Origin: Rhodanobacter sp. C06
Lineage (GTDB): Bacteria > Pseudomonadota > Gammaproteobacteria > Xanthomonadales > Rhodanobacteraceae
Length of the DNA: 64,000 nucleotides
Direction: 5' to 3'
Assembly: GCF_002001105.1 (NCBI RefSeq)
Contig: NZ_MUNP01000058.1
Span: 1 to 64,000, forward strand
The notes beneath the pieces are model-generated. The model searched no databases. It was given only the letters and a program-made list of their open reading frames with translations, and had not been told where the DNA came from. Of the stretch, positions 26,901 to 34,476 are shown one piece after another. The position numbers and the translations under genes are program-made. Position 1 is the stretch's first letter; the number at the start of each line of letters is the position of its first letter.

Positions 26901-27143
26901 GCGATGGGCGCGGCGTTGCCGCTGGCGATCGGCTTCGGCGTGGGCTCGGAGATGCGCCAGCCGCTGGGCATCGCGATCCTGGGCGGCCTGTTCGTGTCGC
27001 AGCTCCTGACCCTGCTCTCGACGCCGGCGATCTACCTGTGGCAGCACGACCGCCGCGAGCGCAAGGCGAAGCGCAAGCTGCTGCGCGAGGAGATCCGCCG
27101 CCAGCGCGTGCTGGCGCAGCAGGTGCCGGCGCTGCCGAAATAG
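23967..27143 (+). CDS. RND efflux permease 2 (MdtB/MdtC-like, HAE1 family)
   Basis: A 1058-residue RND permease, the middle of three tandem paralogues. Start GTG 23967 after GGAGGA. Asp400-Asp401 (VVDDAIVVIEN), the KKNAILMVDF lysine and the RFRPITMTTLVAMG arginine are conserved. The central membrane and loop region (about 25114-25604) and the C-terminal 400 bases are nearly identical to RND 1 in DNA, while the porter-domain parts differ (for example VGVQAAVPGASAQVMANTV against MGVNAQLPGASAQVMATSV in RND 1). That patchwork suggests gene conversion that spared the substrate-contacting parts. The serine/glycine-rich GGGGGGSSSGP loop around residue 675 is specific to this copy. No adaptor gene nearby. 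Confidence 0.92.
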   Translation: MNIFAPMIRRPVGTALLAIGLAIAGFCAYLLLGVAALPSIEFPGVGVQAAVPGASAQVMANTVLSPLERHLGRIPGVKMMFGNASEGSAQIQIMFDMSRSADQAARDVQQAINAAQPDLPTGMLPPQYFKFDTSQIPILLVTLTSTSLPPDKLYDLTDTLLKPAVAQIPGVAQVGVGGGTPHAVRVALNSAALAHAGITANDVANALRAANVTSPQGALGNGSTQMTVTANDALHTVQDFAGLVIASHNGVPIRLSDVATVTGGQEDKYAAAWFNGERAVLMQINKRADANSVATVQAILARLPELRGLLPADVQIHPVFDLTGTTKSALHEVEVALMMGVVMVALVMLVFLRRVRPTVIAMFSIPLSLAGAFVLMWAMGFTLNILSLVALVLCVGFVVDDAIVVIENIVRHMEQGKPALQAALTGVREIGFTVISITLSLIAVFGPMVFGNNMFTLLMREFSVTLIATIVISALVSLTLTPALCGSWLAHDDVAAARTPGRLERWAERFDRWMLRIYERGLDWSMHHRRLMRWQPPILLVLTVLLAVLVGMTAGGGLMPKEDIGLLQAQLGADANISPTLMAKRTQDVTAAIQADKDVLDITTILGGNNNAGGVGNHSTLFIDLKPRGDKPGDRGDTAQQVVERLTKQFKDLPDLTVSLTPVQFLGGGGGGSSSGPMFSFQLTSTTGTSLQQPTLDVARVMRGMKQFRDVTTSFDSIGKQQMLEVDRAAAARLHLGMSQVDDALNDAFGQTPVSVIYSDINQYQVILTSNKADTLSPDALLNTYVRNTQGKMIPLAAVARIRPHIAPISIQHFDQIESSAVSYNLAKGVNQIEALKLVDQAIYAAHLPDGVQKKYTGQNKDMLDALVNSLLLLLAVIGAMYVVLGILYESLIHPLTIISTLPAAGMGAFLAMLLTHTQLTVMSVIAVLMLIGIVKKNAILMVDFALVAEREHGMDPPAAIREAALVRFRPITMTTLVAMGAALPLAIGFGVGSEMRQPLGIAILGGLFVSQLLTLLSTPAIYLWQHDRRERKAKRKLLREEIRRQRVLAQQVPALPK

Positions 27144-27190
27144 GCTGCGCCGGGCCGCGGACCCCGGGCGGCAGCGGCGCTGCCGTTCGG

Positions 27191-27333
27191 CCCCTGTCTT
27201 TCGGCAGGGGCCGCCTTCAGGCACATACGCAGACACGCGAAGCCGAGCATAAAGAGCGCATGACCGGGAACCGTTCCATGCCGCTGGCGGTCGCGTATGT
27301 GCTCTCGACACGCATGCGTGCCACGGAGGCCGC
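27191..27333 (+). repeat. Leader repeat, copy 3, upstream of RND gene 3
   Basis: Hairpin CCCCTGTC-TTTC-GGCAGGGG (27191-27210, G-T pairing at one position), GGCCGCCTTCAGGCACATACG, GCATAAAGAGCGCATGACCGG, AACCGTTCCATGCCG shared with copy 2, and GCCACGGAGGCCGCGTG over the start. The most divergent of the three copies outside the hairpin block. Confidence 0.85.
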
Positions 27334-30300
27334 GTGAACGTCTTCGCTCCCATGATTCGCCGGCCCGTCGGCACTACCCTGCTGGCCATCGGGCTGGCGC
27401 TGGCCGGCACCTGGGCTTATCTGCTGCTGGGCGTGGCGGCGTTGCCGTCGCTGGATTTTCCAGGCGTCTACGTGGTGGCCAACCAGCCGGGTGCCAGTGC
27501 GCAAACCATGGCCAACACGGTGCTGGCACCGCTGGAACGCCATCTGGGCCAGATTCCCGGCATCGACGACATGTACGGCAATGCCACCGAGGGTGCCGCA
27601 TCGGTGAGCGTGCGCTTCAACTTCTCGCGCACCGCGGACAGCGCGGCACGCGACGTGCAGGCGGCGCTCAACGCGGCCGCGATCGACCTGCCGCCGGGCA
27701 TGCCGACGCCGCCGCAGTTCTTCAAGTTCGACACCTCGCAGATCCCGATCGTGTTCATCACGTTGACCTCGACCGGATTGCCCCGGGACGGGCTGTACGA
27801 CCTCGCCGATACGCTGCTCAAGCCGGCGGTGGCGCAAATCGACGGTGTGGCACAGGTGCAGGTGTTCGGCGGCACGCCGCATGCGGTGCGCATCGAACTG
27901 GACAACAACGCGCTGGCGGCGAAGGGACTCACTTCGAACGATGTCGCCAACGCGCTGCGTGCGGCCAATGTCACCTCGCCGCAGGGCACGCTGAGCGACG
28001 GCCGCACGCAAATGACGGTGACTGCCAACGACGGCTTGCGCCAGCCGGCTGATTTCGCCCACCTGTTGATCGCGGTGAGGAACGGCGTCCCGGTACGCCT
28101 GTCCGATGTGGCCCGGGTCTACGGCGGCGAGCAGGACGAATACCAGGGGGCATGGTTCAACGACCAGCATACGGTGGGCCTGCAGATCACCAAGCGGCCG
28201 GAAGCCAATGCGGTGGCGACGGTGGAGGCGATCCGCGCCCGGTTGCCGCAACTGCGCGCGTCGCTGCCCTCCAACATCACCCTCACGCCGGTGTTCGACC
28301 TGACCCAGACCACCAAGTCGGCGCTGCACGAAGTGAAGGTGGCGCTGCTGATCTCGATCGCGATGGTGGTGCTGGTGATGCTGGTGTTCCTGCGCCGGCT
28401 GCGCCCGACCATGATCGCCACGCTGAGCGTGCCGCTGTCGCTGGCCGGCGCGTTCGTGGTGATGTGGGCGCTCGGCTACACGCTCAACACCTTGTCGCTG
28501 GTGGCGCTGGTGCTGTGCATCGGTTTCGTGGTGGACGATGCGATCGTGGTGATCGAGAACATCGTGCGCCACATGGAGCGCGGCATGTCGCCGATGCAGG
28601 CGGCGCTCACCGGCGTGGGCGAGATCGGTTTCACGGTGATCTCGATCACGCTGTCGCTGGTGGCGGTATTCGCGCCGCTGCTGCTGGGCAACAACATGCT
28701 GATCATGCTGCTGCGCGAGTTCTCGGTGACGCTGACCGCGGCGGTGGTGATCTCGGCGCTGGTCTCGCTCACGCTGACCCCGGCGCTGTGCGCCCACCTG
28801 CTCAAGCACGAGCCGGTGGACCGGAAACCGCCGGGCCGGCTGGAGCGCGCGGTCGAGCGCTTCGACCGCGGCATGCTGCGCGTCTACGAACGCGCACTGG
28901 ACTGGGCGATGCGGCACCGGCGGATCATGCGCTGGCAGCCGCTGACCCTGCTGGTCGTCACCGTTCTGCTCGGCATGGCGGTGGTGAAGACCGCCGGCGG
29001 CACCTTCATGCCGGAAGAGGACACCGGACAGCTGCAGGTGGATATCAGCGCCGATGCCAACATCTCGCCGGCACAGCTGGCCGAGCGCACCAGGGCGGTG
29101 ATGAAGATCATGCTGGCCGACCCGGCCGTGCTGGATCAGCTGACCATGCTCGGCGGCAATGACGCCGGCGGCGCGGTGGGCAATTCGGCGCAGATGTTCG
29201 TCGACCTGAAGCCGCGCGGCAGCGGCCCGGGCGAACGGCCGGAGAACATCAAGAAGGTCATCGAGCGCCTGTCGAAGAAGTACGACAAGCTGCCCGACGT
29301 GAAAGTGTCGGTCAGCGCCTCGCAGTTCCTCGGCGGTGGCGGCAGTGGCGACAAGGGCGGCCAATACGAATTCCAGCTGATCGACAGCAACGGGGGCGAC
29401 CTGCAGCCGTCGGCACTGAAGATGGTGCGGCGGATGCGCACGATGAAGGAATTCCGTGATGTCAGCAGCAACTTCGACCAGGTCGGCAAACAGCAGCTGC
29501 TCATGGTCGATCGCCAGGCGGCCAGCCGCCTGCAGGTCGGCATGGGCGACGTGGACACGGCGCTGTACAACTCGTTCGGCCAGCACCAGGTCTCGACGAT
29601 CTATTCGGACATCAACCAGTACGCCGTGGTGCTCACCGCCGGTACGGCGGAGAGCGTCAGCCCGGAAGGATTGCTGAACCTGCGCGTGCGCAACCACCAG
29701 GGGCGGATGATCCCGCTGTCCGCGCTGGCGCACGTCGCACCCAACAGCAGCCCGTTGCGCATCCGCCATCACAACCAGATGGAAGTGGCCACGATCACCT
29801 ACAACCTCGCCGAAGGCGTGCAGCAGGATCGCGGCATCAAGCTGGTCGAGCAGGCGGCCTACGCGGCCGGGCTGCCGACCGGCGTCCGGGTCGATTTCAC
29901 CGGCCGCAACCAGCGCCTGCAGCAGGCCCAGTCCAACGGCATGGTGCTGCTGATCGGCTCGATCATCGCGATGTACATCGTGCTCGGCATCCTCTACGAG
30001 AGCCTTGGCCATCCGCTGACGATTCTTTCCACCCTGCCTGCCGCGGGTGCCGGTGCCTTCCTCGCCATGCTGGTGACGCAGACGCAGCTCTCGCTGATGG
30101 CGATCATCGCGATCCTGATGCTGATCGGCATCGTCAAGAAGAACGCGATCCTGATGGTCGACTTCGCCCTGGTGGCGGAGCGAACGCGCGGCGTGCCCGC
30201 GCCCGAGGCCATCCGCGAGGCCGCGCTGGTGCGTTTCCGTCCGATCACCATGACCACCCTGGTGGCGATGGGTGCGGCGCTGCCGCTGGCGATCGGCTTC

Positions 30301-30507
30301 GGTATCGGTTCGGAAATGCGCCAGCCGCTGGGCATCGCGATCGTCGGAGGCCTGATGGTGTCGCAACTGCTGACCCTGCTCTCCACGCCGGCGATCTACC
30401 TGTGGCAACACGACCGCCGCGAGCGCAAGGCGAAGCGCAAGGCGCTGCGCGAGGAGCGCCGCCGCCAGAAGCTGGTGACCAAGCAGATGCCGGCGTTGCC
30501 GGGGTAG
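27334..30507 (+). CDS. RND efflux permease 3 (MdtB/MdtC-like, HAE1 family)
   Basis: A 1057-residue RND permease, third of the tandem set and the most diverged. The GTG at 27334 follows CACGGAGG. Asp401-Asp402 (GFVVDDAIVVIEN), IVKKNAILMVDF and RFRPITMTT are all kept, so it should be proton-driven. The porter-domain start (LDFPGVYVVANQPGASAQTMANTVLAPLERH) and the periplasmic linker (GGNDAGGAVGNSAQMFVDLKPRG) differ from RND 1 and 2. MdtB and MdtC of Escherichia coli form a mixed trimer; three adjacent paralogues here make a mixed complex conceivable. Its TAG stop is the first three bases of a REP repeat (30505-30558). Confidence 0.92.
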   Translation: MNVFAPMIRRPVGTTLLAIGLALAGTWAYLLLGVAALPSLDFPGVYVVANQPGASAQTMANTVLAPLERHLGQIPGIDDMYGNATEGAASVSVRFNFSRTADSAARDVQAALNAAAIDLPPGMPTPPQFFKFDTSQIPIVFITLTSTGLPRDGLYDLADTLLKPAVAQIDGVAQVQVFGGTPHAVRIELDNNALAAKGLTSNDVANALRAANVTSPQGTLSDGRTQMTVTANDGLRQPADFAHLLIAVRNGVPVRLSDVARVYGGEQDEYQGAWFNDQHTVGLQITKRPEANAVATVEAIRARLPQLRASLPSNITLTPVFDLTQTTKSALHEVKVALLISIAMVVLVMLVFLRRLRPTMIATLSVPLSLAGAFVVMWALGYTLNTLSLVALVLCIGFVVDDAIVVIENIVRHMERGMSPMQAALTGVGEIGFTVISITLSLVAVFAPLLLGNNMLIMLLREFSVTLTAAVVISALVSLTLTPALCAHLLKHEPVDRKPPGRLERAVERFDRGMLRVYERALDWAMRHRRIMRWQPLTLLVVTVLLGMAVVKTAGGTFMPEEDTGQLQVDISADANISPAQLAERTRAVMKIMLADPAVLDQLTMLGGNDAGGAVGNSAQMFVDLKPRGSGPGERPENIKKVIERLSKKYDKLPDVKVSVSASQFLGGGGSGDKGGQYEFQLIDSNGGDLQPSALKMVRRMRTMKEFRDVSSNFDQVGKQQLLMVDRQAASRLQVGMGDVDTALYNSFGQHQVSTIYSDINQYAVVLTAGTAESVSPEGLLNLRVRNHQGRMIPLSALAHVAPNSSPLRIRHHNQMEVATITYNLAEGVQQDRGIKLVEQAAYAAGLPTGVRVDFTGRNQRLQQAQSNGMVLLIGSIIAMYIVLGILYESLGHPLTILSTLPAAGAGAFLAMLVTQTQLSLMAIIAILMLIGIVKKNAILMVDFALVAERTRGVPAPEAIREAALVRFRPITMTTLVAMGAALPLAIGFGIGSEMRQPLGIAIVGGLMVSQLLTLLSTPAIYLWQHDRRERKAKRKALREERRRQKLVTKQMPALPG

Positions 30508-30558
30508 GAGCGGCTTCAGCCGCGACTGGCGGAGGAATCGCGGCTGAAGCCGCTCCTG
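30505..30558. repeat. REP inverted repeat whose first bases are the RND3 stop codon
   Basis: TAGGAGCGGCTTCAGCCGCG (30505-30524, plus A) pairs with TCGCGGCTGAAGCCGCTCCT (30538-30557). Same unit as the edd-eda repeat. The TAG at 30505-30507 is the stop codon of the third RND gene. A further CCGCTCCTGCG fragment follows at 30562-30572. Confidence 0.85.
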
Positions 30559-30679
30559 CGGCCGCTCCTGCGCCGCGCCTGCGATCCGGCAAACACGGAG
30601 CGCCCGCAGGGCACGATCGCGGGCACGATTCAGCGGGGCTTGCTATGGTTCGGGCTTCCTGCCGAACGGACCCAAGCCC

Positions 30680-32059
30680 ATGCGCCTGTGCCCGGCCGCC
30701 TTGCTGGCCAGCCTCACCTTTTGCGTCGCCACGCTGTCGCCGCCGCCCGTCGTGGCGGCGGAGAGCCTCGGCATTCCGCCGATCCAGTACCGCGAGCGCA
30801 CGCTGCCGAACGGCCTGCAGGTGCTCAGCATGGAGGACCATGCCAGCCCCAACGTGGCGGTGCAGGTGTGGTACCACGTGGGCTCCAAGGATGATCCGCA
30901 GGGCCGCTCGGGCTTCGCGCACCTGTTCGAGCACCTGATGTTCAAGAGCACCAAGCACATGCATGCCGAGCAGATGGACCGGCTCACCGAGGACGTGGGC
31001 GGCGCCAACAACGCCTCCACCGGCGACGACATCACGAACTACTACGAAGTGGTGCCCAGCAACCATCTGCAGACCCTGCTGTGGGCCGAGGCCGAGCGGC
31101 TGTCCAATCTCAACGTGGACGAGGCGAACTTCAAGTCCGAGCGCGCCGTGGTGGAGGAGGAATACCGCCAGAGCGTGCTGGCCCAGCCCTACGGCAAGCT
31201 GTTCAACGCGATCGACGAATACTCGTACCAGGTGCACCCGTACAAGCGGCCCACGATCGGCAGCATCCCCGACCTGGAGGCCGCCTCGCTCAAGGACGTG
31301 ATCGCGTTCCACGACACGTACTACCGTCCCGACAACGCCACCCTGATCGTGGCCGGCGACTTCGATCCCAAGCAGCTGGACGCCTGGGTCGACCAGTACT
31401 TCGGCTGGATTCCGAAGCCGGCCACGCCTATCCCGCAGGTGGACGCGAAAGAGCCGAAGCGCAAGAAGGACGCACGCTACACCGTGACCAGCGAGACCGC
31501 GCCGCTGCCCGCGGTGGCAGTGACCTGGCTGATCCCGTCCGCGCACGACGCCAAGGACCTGATCCCGCTGCAGGTGGCCGCCGCGCTGCTGGCGCAGGGC
31601 GATTCCTCGCGGCTGTACCAGTCGCTGGTCTACCGCCACCAGGTGGCGCAGCAGGTCGGCGCCGACGCCGATGGCCGGGTCGGGCCGGGGCTGTTCACCG
31701 TCTACGCGATCCTCGCCAGCGGGCACACCACGAAGGAGGCGGAGAAGCTGCTGCACGAGGAAATCGTCTGGCTCGCCACTCAGCCGATTCCCGCGGCCGA
31801 GCTGGACAAGGTGAAGACCCAGCTGCTGACCAGCGAGCTGAAGCAGCGCCAGACCGCGCAAGGCATCGCCTTCGCGCTGGGGCAGGCCACGCTCACCGAG
31901 GGCAGCCCCGCGCGAGCCAACAGCGACCTCGACGCGCTGCAGCAGGTCACCGAACAGGACGTGCACCGCGTGCTGCGCGACTACGTCACCGGTGCCCGCA
32001 GCGTCACCATCGACTACATGCCAGAGTCCAGCGCCGGCAAGCAGGGAGACGCGAAATGA
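30680..32059 (+). CDS. M16 family zinc metallopeptidase (catalytic subunit)
   Basis: A 459-residue exported M16 (pitrilysin/insulinase-like) peptidase. After a signal peptide (MRLCPAALLASLTFCVATLSPPPVVAA) comes the first M16 domain with the inverted zinc motif HxxEH as HLFEH (His81, Glu84, His85) and the distal Glu in ERAVVEEEYRQ (about residues 159-161). A second, inactive-type M16 domain follows. Substrates are short peptides inside the clamshell formed with the partner. The next gene overlaps by four bases (ATGA) and encodes the non-catalytic partner, so the pair is translationally coupled and probably makes a periplasmic heterodimer, as in other bacterial M16B pairs. Confidence 0.92.
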   Translation: MRLCPAALLASLTFCVATLSPPPVVAAESLGIPPIQYRERTLPNGLQVLSMEDHASPNVAVQVWYHVGSKDDPQGRSGFAHLFEHLMFKSTKHMHAEQMDRLTEDVGGANNASTGDDITNYYEVVPSNHLQTLLWAEAERLSNLNVDEANFKSERAVVEEEYRQSVLAQPYGKLFNAIDEYSYQVHPYKRPTIGSIPDLEAASLKDVIAFHDTYYRPDNATLIVAGDFDPKQLDAWVDQYFGWIPKPATPIPQVDAKEPKRKKDARYTVTSETAPLPAVAVTWLIPSAHDAKDLIPLQVAAALLAQGDSSRLYQSLVYRHQVAQQVGADADGRVGPGLFTVYAILASGHTTKEAEKLLHEEIVWLATQPIPAAELDKVKTQLLTSELKQRQTAQGIAFALGQATLTEGSPARANSDLDALQQVTEQDVHRVLRDYVTGARSVTIDYMPESSAGKQGDAK

Positions 32060-33558
32060 TCCGTCGCCATCGTTCCGGTGGTTTGCTACGTTCGGCCGTC
32101 TTTACGGCCATCCTGTGCGCCATCGCCGGCAGTGTGTTCGCGGCGGATGCCGGCGCCGGCTTCCCAGTCACGCCACCCGCACCCGGCCCCGCGCCGCAGC
32201 TCAACGTGCCCGTGCCGACCGCACAGACCCTGTCGAACGGCCTGGTCGTGGTCAGCGTGCGCCGTGCCGGGCTGCCGCTGGTTACTGCGCAACTGGTGCT
32301 GCGCAGCGGCGGCGAGATGGACCCGGCCAACGAGGCCGGCCTCGCCGACCTCACCGCGAACCTGCTGACCAAGGGCGCCGGCGGCAAGAGCGCGCCGCAG
32401 ATCGCCGCCGCTGCCGAGGCGCTGGGCGGTTCGCTGCAGGCCGCCGCGGGCTGGGACGAGAGCGCGGTGGGCATCACCGTCATCACGCCGAAATTGCCCA
32501 AGGCGCTGGACCTGCTGGCCACCGTGGTGCGCCATCCCGACTTCGCACCGGACGAGCTGAAGCGTGCGCAAGCGCAGGCGGCGGACGACCTGCGTCTCGC
32601 GCTGAGCCGGCCGATCGCGCTGGCTTCGCTGGCCGCCGGCCGCGCGGTGTTCGGCGACGGCGCCTATGGCCATTCGCGCACCGGCACGCCGGCCTCGATT
32701 GCGCGCATCACCCGCGCCAATGTCGAACGCCTGCATGCGGAGCTGTACCGGCCGGACAACGCGATCCTCGTGCTCGCCGGCGACATCACGCCGGCACAGG
32801 CGGCGCAGTTGGCGCAGGCCAGCTTCGGCGACTGGAAGAATCCCGCCACACCGTTGCCGGCGAAGCCCAAGGGCAGCACCGACAGCAAGCTGCCCGCGCT
32901 GCTGCTGATCGACCAGCACGGCGCCGGCCAGGCGGGCGTGGTCGCCGCGCACGCCGCGCCGCCGCGCAAGGACGCCGGCTACTACACCGGCGTGGTCGCC
33001 AACGCGGTGCTGGGCGGTTCCTATTCGGCACGGCTCAACGAGGAGATCCGCATCAAGCGTGGACTGTCCTATGGCGCCAGCAGCCGGCTGCAGCCGATGG
33101 CCGACGCCGGCCTGTGGCTGGCCGCGGCGCAGACCAAGAATCCCTCCGCGCCGCAGGTGGTGGCACTGATGCGGCAGCAGTTCGCGGCACTCGGCGACGG
33201 CCAGGTGCCGGCGGCGGAACTGGCCGCGCGCAAGGCCACCCTGGTCGGCGGCTACGGCCGCAGCCTGGAGACCACCGCCGGCCTCGCCGAGCAGGTCGCC
33301 GAACTCGCGGTCTACGGCCTGCCGCTGGCGGACATCGGCCAGTACATCGCCAAGGTGCAGGCGGTCACGCCGAAACAGATCGAGGCCTACGCGCGCAAGC
33401 ATCTCGATGCGAAGTACACCCGCGTGGTGGTGGTGGGCGACGCCACCCAGTTCGCGCCGGCGCTGCGCAAGGCCGATCCGAAGGCCGCGTTGCTGGAGGC
33501 CGGCCAGCTGGACCTGGACAGCCCGAGCCTGCAGCCGGCGGCCGCCGTCCGACCCTGA
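32056..33558 (+). CDS. M16 family peptidase-like partner subunit (no HxxEH)
   Basis: A 500-residue exported protein with two M16 domains but no zinc motif: the position of HxxEH reads GLADLTANLLTKG. It keeps the C-terminal M16 signature RLNEEIRIKRGLSYGASSRL, the Arg/Tyr substrate-contact segment found in partner subunits of M16B heterodimers. Signal peptide MIRRHRSGGLLRSAVFTAILCAIAGSVFAA and a proline-rich linker precede the first domain. The start ATG overlaps the stop of the catalytic subunit gene, supporting a fixed one-to-one partnership. A good intrinsic terminator follows 23 bases after the stop. Confidence 0.9.
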   Translation: MIRRHRSGGLLRSAVFTAILCAIAGSVFAADAGAGFPVTPPAPGPAPQLNVPVPTAQTLSNGLVVVSVRRAGLPLVTAQLVLRSGGEMDPANEAGLADLTANLLTKGAGGKSAPQIAAAAEALGGSLQAAAGWDESAVGITVITPKLPKALDLLATVVRHPDFAPDELKRAQAQAADDLRLALSRPIALASLAAGRAVFGDGAYGHSRTGTPASIARITRANVERLHAELYRPDNAILVLAGDITPAQAAQLAQASFGDWKNPATPLPAKPKGSTDSKLPALLLIDQHGAGQAGVVAAHAAPPRKDAGYYTGVVANAVLGGSYSARLNEEIRIKRGLSYGASSRLQPMADAGLWLAAAQTKNPSAPQVVALMRQQFAALGDGQVPAAELAARKATLVGGYGRSLETTAGLAEQVAELAVYGLPLADIGQYIAKVQAVTPKQIEAYARKHLDAKYTRVVVVGDATQFAPALRKADPKAALLEAGQLDLDSPSLQPAAAVRP

Positions 33559-33580
33559 TCCGCCGCTTCGCGTTGCCTCC

Positions 33581-33613
33581 GACCCCGGCTCCGTCCGGGG
33601 TTTTTCTTTTTTT
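33581..33613 (+). terminator. Intrinsic terminator after the M16 pair
   Basis: Stem CCCCGG/CCGGGG (33583-33588 and 33595-33600) followed by TTTTTCTTTTTTT. Classic hairpin plus T-run, 23 bases past the stop codon. Confidence 0.92.
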
Positions 33614-33618
33614 GAAGA

Positions 33619-33745
33619 GTGCGGCCATGGATGGTCGCCCGTGTGATCTTCGCGATCACGGAAGATCGCAAGAGGATTAAGCCGGGCGGCCACGGGTGGC
33701 TGCCCGTTTGACCTTCGCGGTCATGGCTGATCGCCAAGGGCCCGG
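33619..33745 (+). repeat. Two tandem diverged copies of an AYGGAT-type hairpin unit
   Basis: The 324-base gap 33559-33882 holds no gene. After the terminator, unit A GCGGCCATGGATGGTCGCCCG followed by TGATCTTCGCGATCACGG, and unit B GGCGGCCACGGGTGGCTGCCCG followed by TGACCTTCGCGGTCATGG, lie about 62 bases apart. Each begins with a hairpin like S1 of the multi-hairpin elements, then a TGAYCTTCGCGRTCA stem-loop. The stems differ but remain paired. Confidence 0.6.
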
Positions 33746-33827
33746 TGGGGTGCCCCGCATGGTTGCCGCAGGCGAAACGCTGTGTTTCCGGTCGTCGCAG
33801 GCACCGGTCGAGTACGGTTCATTTACA

Positions 33828-33841
33828 ATACCGTGCGGTAT
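33828..33841. promoter_or_regulatory. Candidate TetR-type operator ATACCG-TG-CGGTAT upstream of pagL
   Basis: Perfect palindrome ATACCG (33828-33833), TG, CGGTAT (33836-33841), 41 bases before the pagL start, in an AT-rich patch (TTCATTTACAATACC...GGTATAGTTCATGAATTAG) that looks like a promoter. TetR-family regulators often bind TACCG-N2-CGGTA sequences; no such regulator gene is in the window. Confidence 0.45.
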
Positions 33842-33882
33842 AGTTCATGAATTAGATCCTCTGTCCCCGCAGGTATTTCTTC

Positions 33883-34410
33883 ATGTCCCGCTCCCCGCGT
33901 TTCCTTCGCCCCCTCGCGGCGATCGCTCTGGCGTTCGCGGCCCTGCCGGTCGCCGCCGCCCATATCGAACTGCAGGCCGGCCGCAGCTACATGGACAGCC
34001 GCGCCGCCAACGCCGTGTTCGTCGAAAGCGTGTTCGCCGCCCACCCGCTCGGCGACACCGGCGTCCGCTGGGCACCCGATCTCTCGCTGGGCTGGATCAA
34101 CGGTCGCGATATCGAGCGTTACCGCCATGCCCACTACGGCACCAGCGACGACATCTGGCTGGCCGCCGGCGGCGTGCGCCTCAGCGCGGGCGGCCCCGGC
34201 GACTGGTACAGCCATTTCTTCTACGGCTTCCAAGTCGCGCTGCACAGCGGCCGCACCCAGGCGCTCAGCAGCGCCTACGAATTCGTCAACACCGTGGGCT
34301 GGCAGTGGCGCCACCTCAGCTTCCAGGTCCGCCACATCTCCAACGGCAAGCTGCACGAGCCTAACCGCGGCGAGACGATGGCCTTGGTGGGCGTGGGCTT
34401 CGATCTGTAG
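33883..34410 (+). CDS. pagL: Lipid A 3-O-deacylase, PagL-type outer membrane enzyme
   Basis: A 175-residue outer membrane beta-barrel with signal peptide (MSRSPRFLRPLAAIALAFAALPVAAA). The PagL active-site motif is readable: His151 and Ser153 in VRHISNGKL, and Glu164 in PNRGETM, matching the His-Ser-Glu triad of PagL. The protein ends in GVGFDL, an aromatic/hydrophobic C-terminal strand (VGVGFDL) as needed for barrel assembly. It removes the 3-linked acyl chain of lipid A, reducing immune and polymyxin sensitivity. Single gene between a repeat region and a bidirectional terminator shared with emrB; a palindrome just upstream suggests repressor control. Confidence 0.88.
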   Translation: MSRSPRFLRPLAAIALAFAALPVAAAHIELQAGRSYMDSRAANAVFVESVFAAHPLGDTGVRWAPDLSLGWINGRDIERYRHAHYGTSDDIWLAAGGVRLSAGGPGDWYSHFFYGFQVALHSGRTQALSSAYEFVNTVGWQWRHLSFQVRHISNGKLHEPNRGETMALVGVGFDL

Positions 34411-34423
34411 GCACTGCGTCACC

Positions 34424-34465
34424 CCCACACGACAACGGCCCCGAACGGGGCCGTTGTCGTGTGGG
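34424..34465. terminator. Bidirectional terminator between pagL and emrB
   Basis: Two perfect 20-bp arms (34424-34443 and 34446-34465) separated by AA, with core ACAACGGCCCCG/CGGGGCCGTTGT. It lies between convergent stops (34410 and 34477). There is no long T-run, but the stem is very strong. Confidence 0.85.
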
Positions 34466-34476
34466 CCGTCCGTGCG

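Noticed and set aside
20464..30411. Very long antisense frames (over 1000 codons) opposite the three RND genes
   Set aside because: His/Arg/Gln-rich low-complexity translations typical of antisense frames in GC-rich coding DNA; the plus-strand RND genes explain the region.
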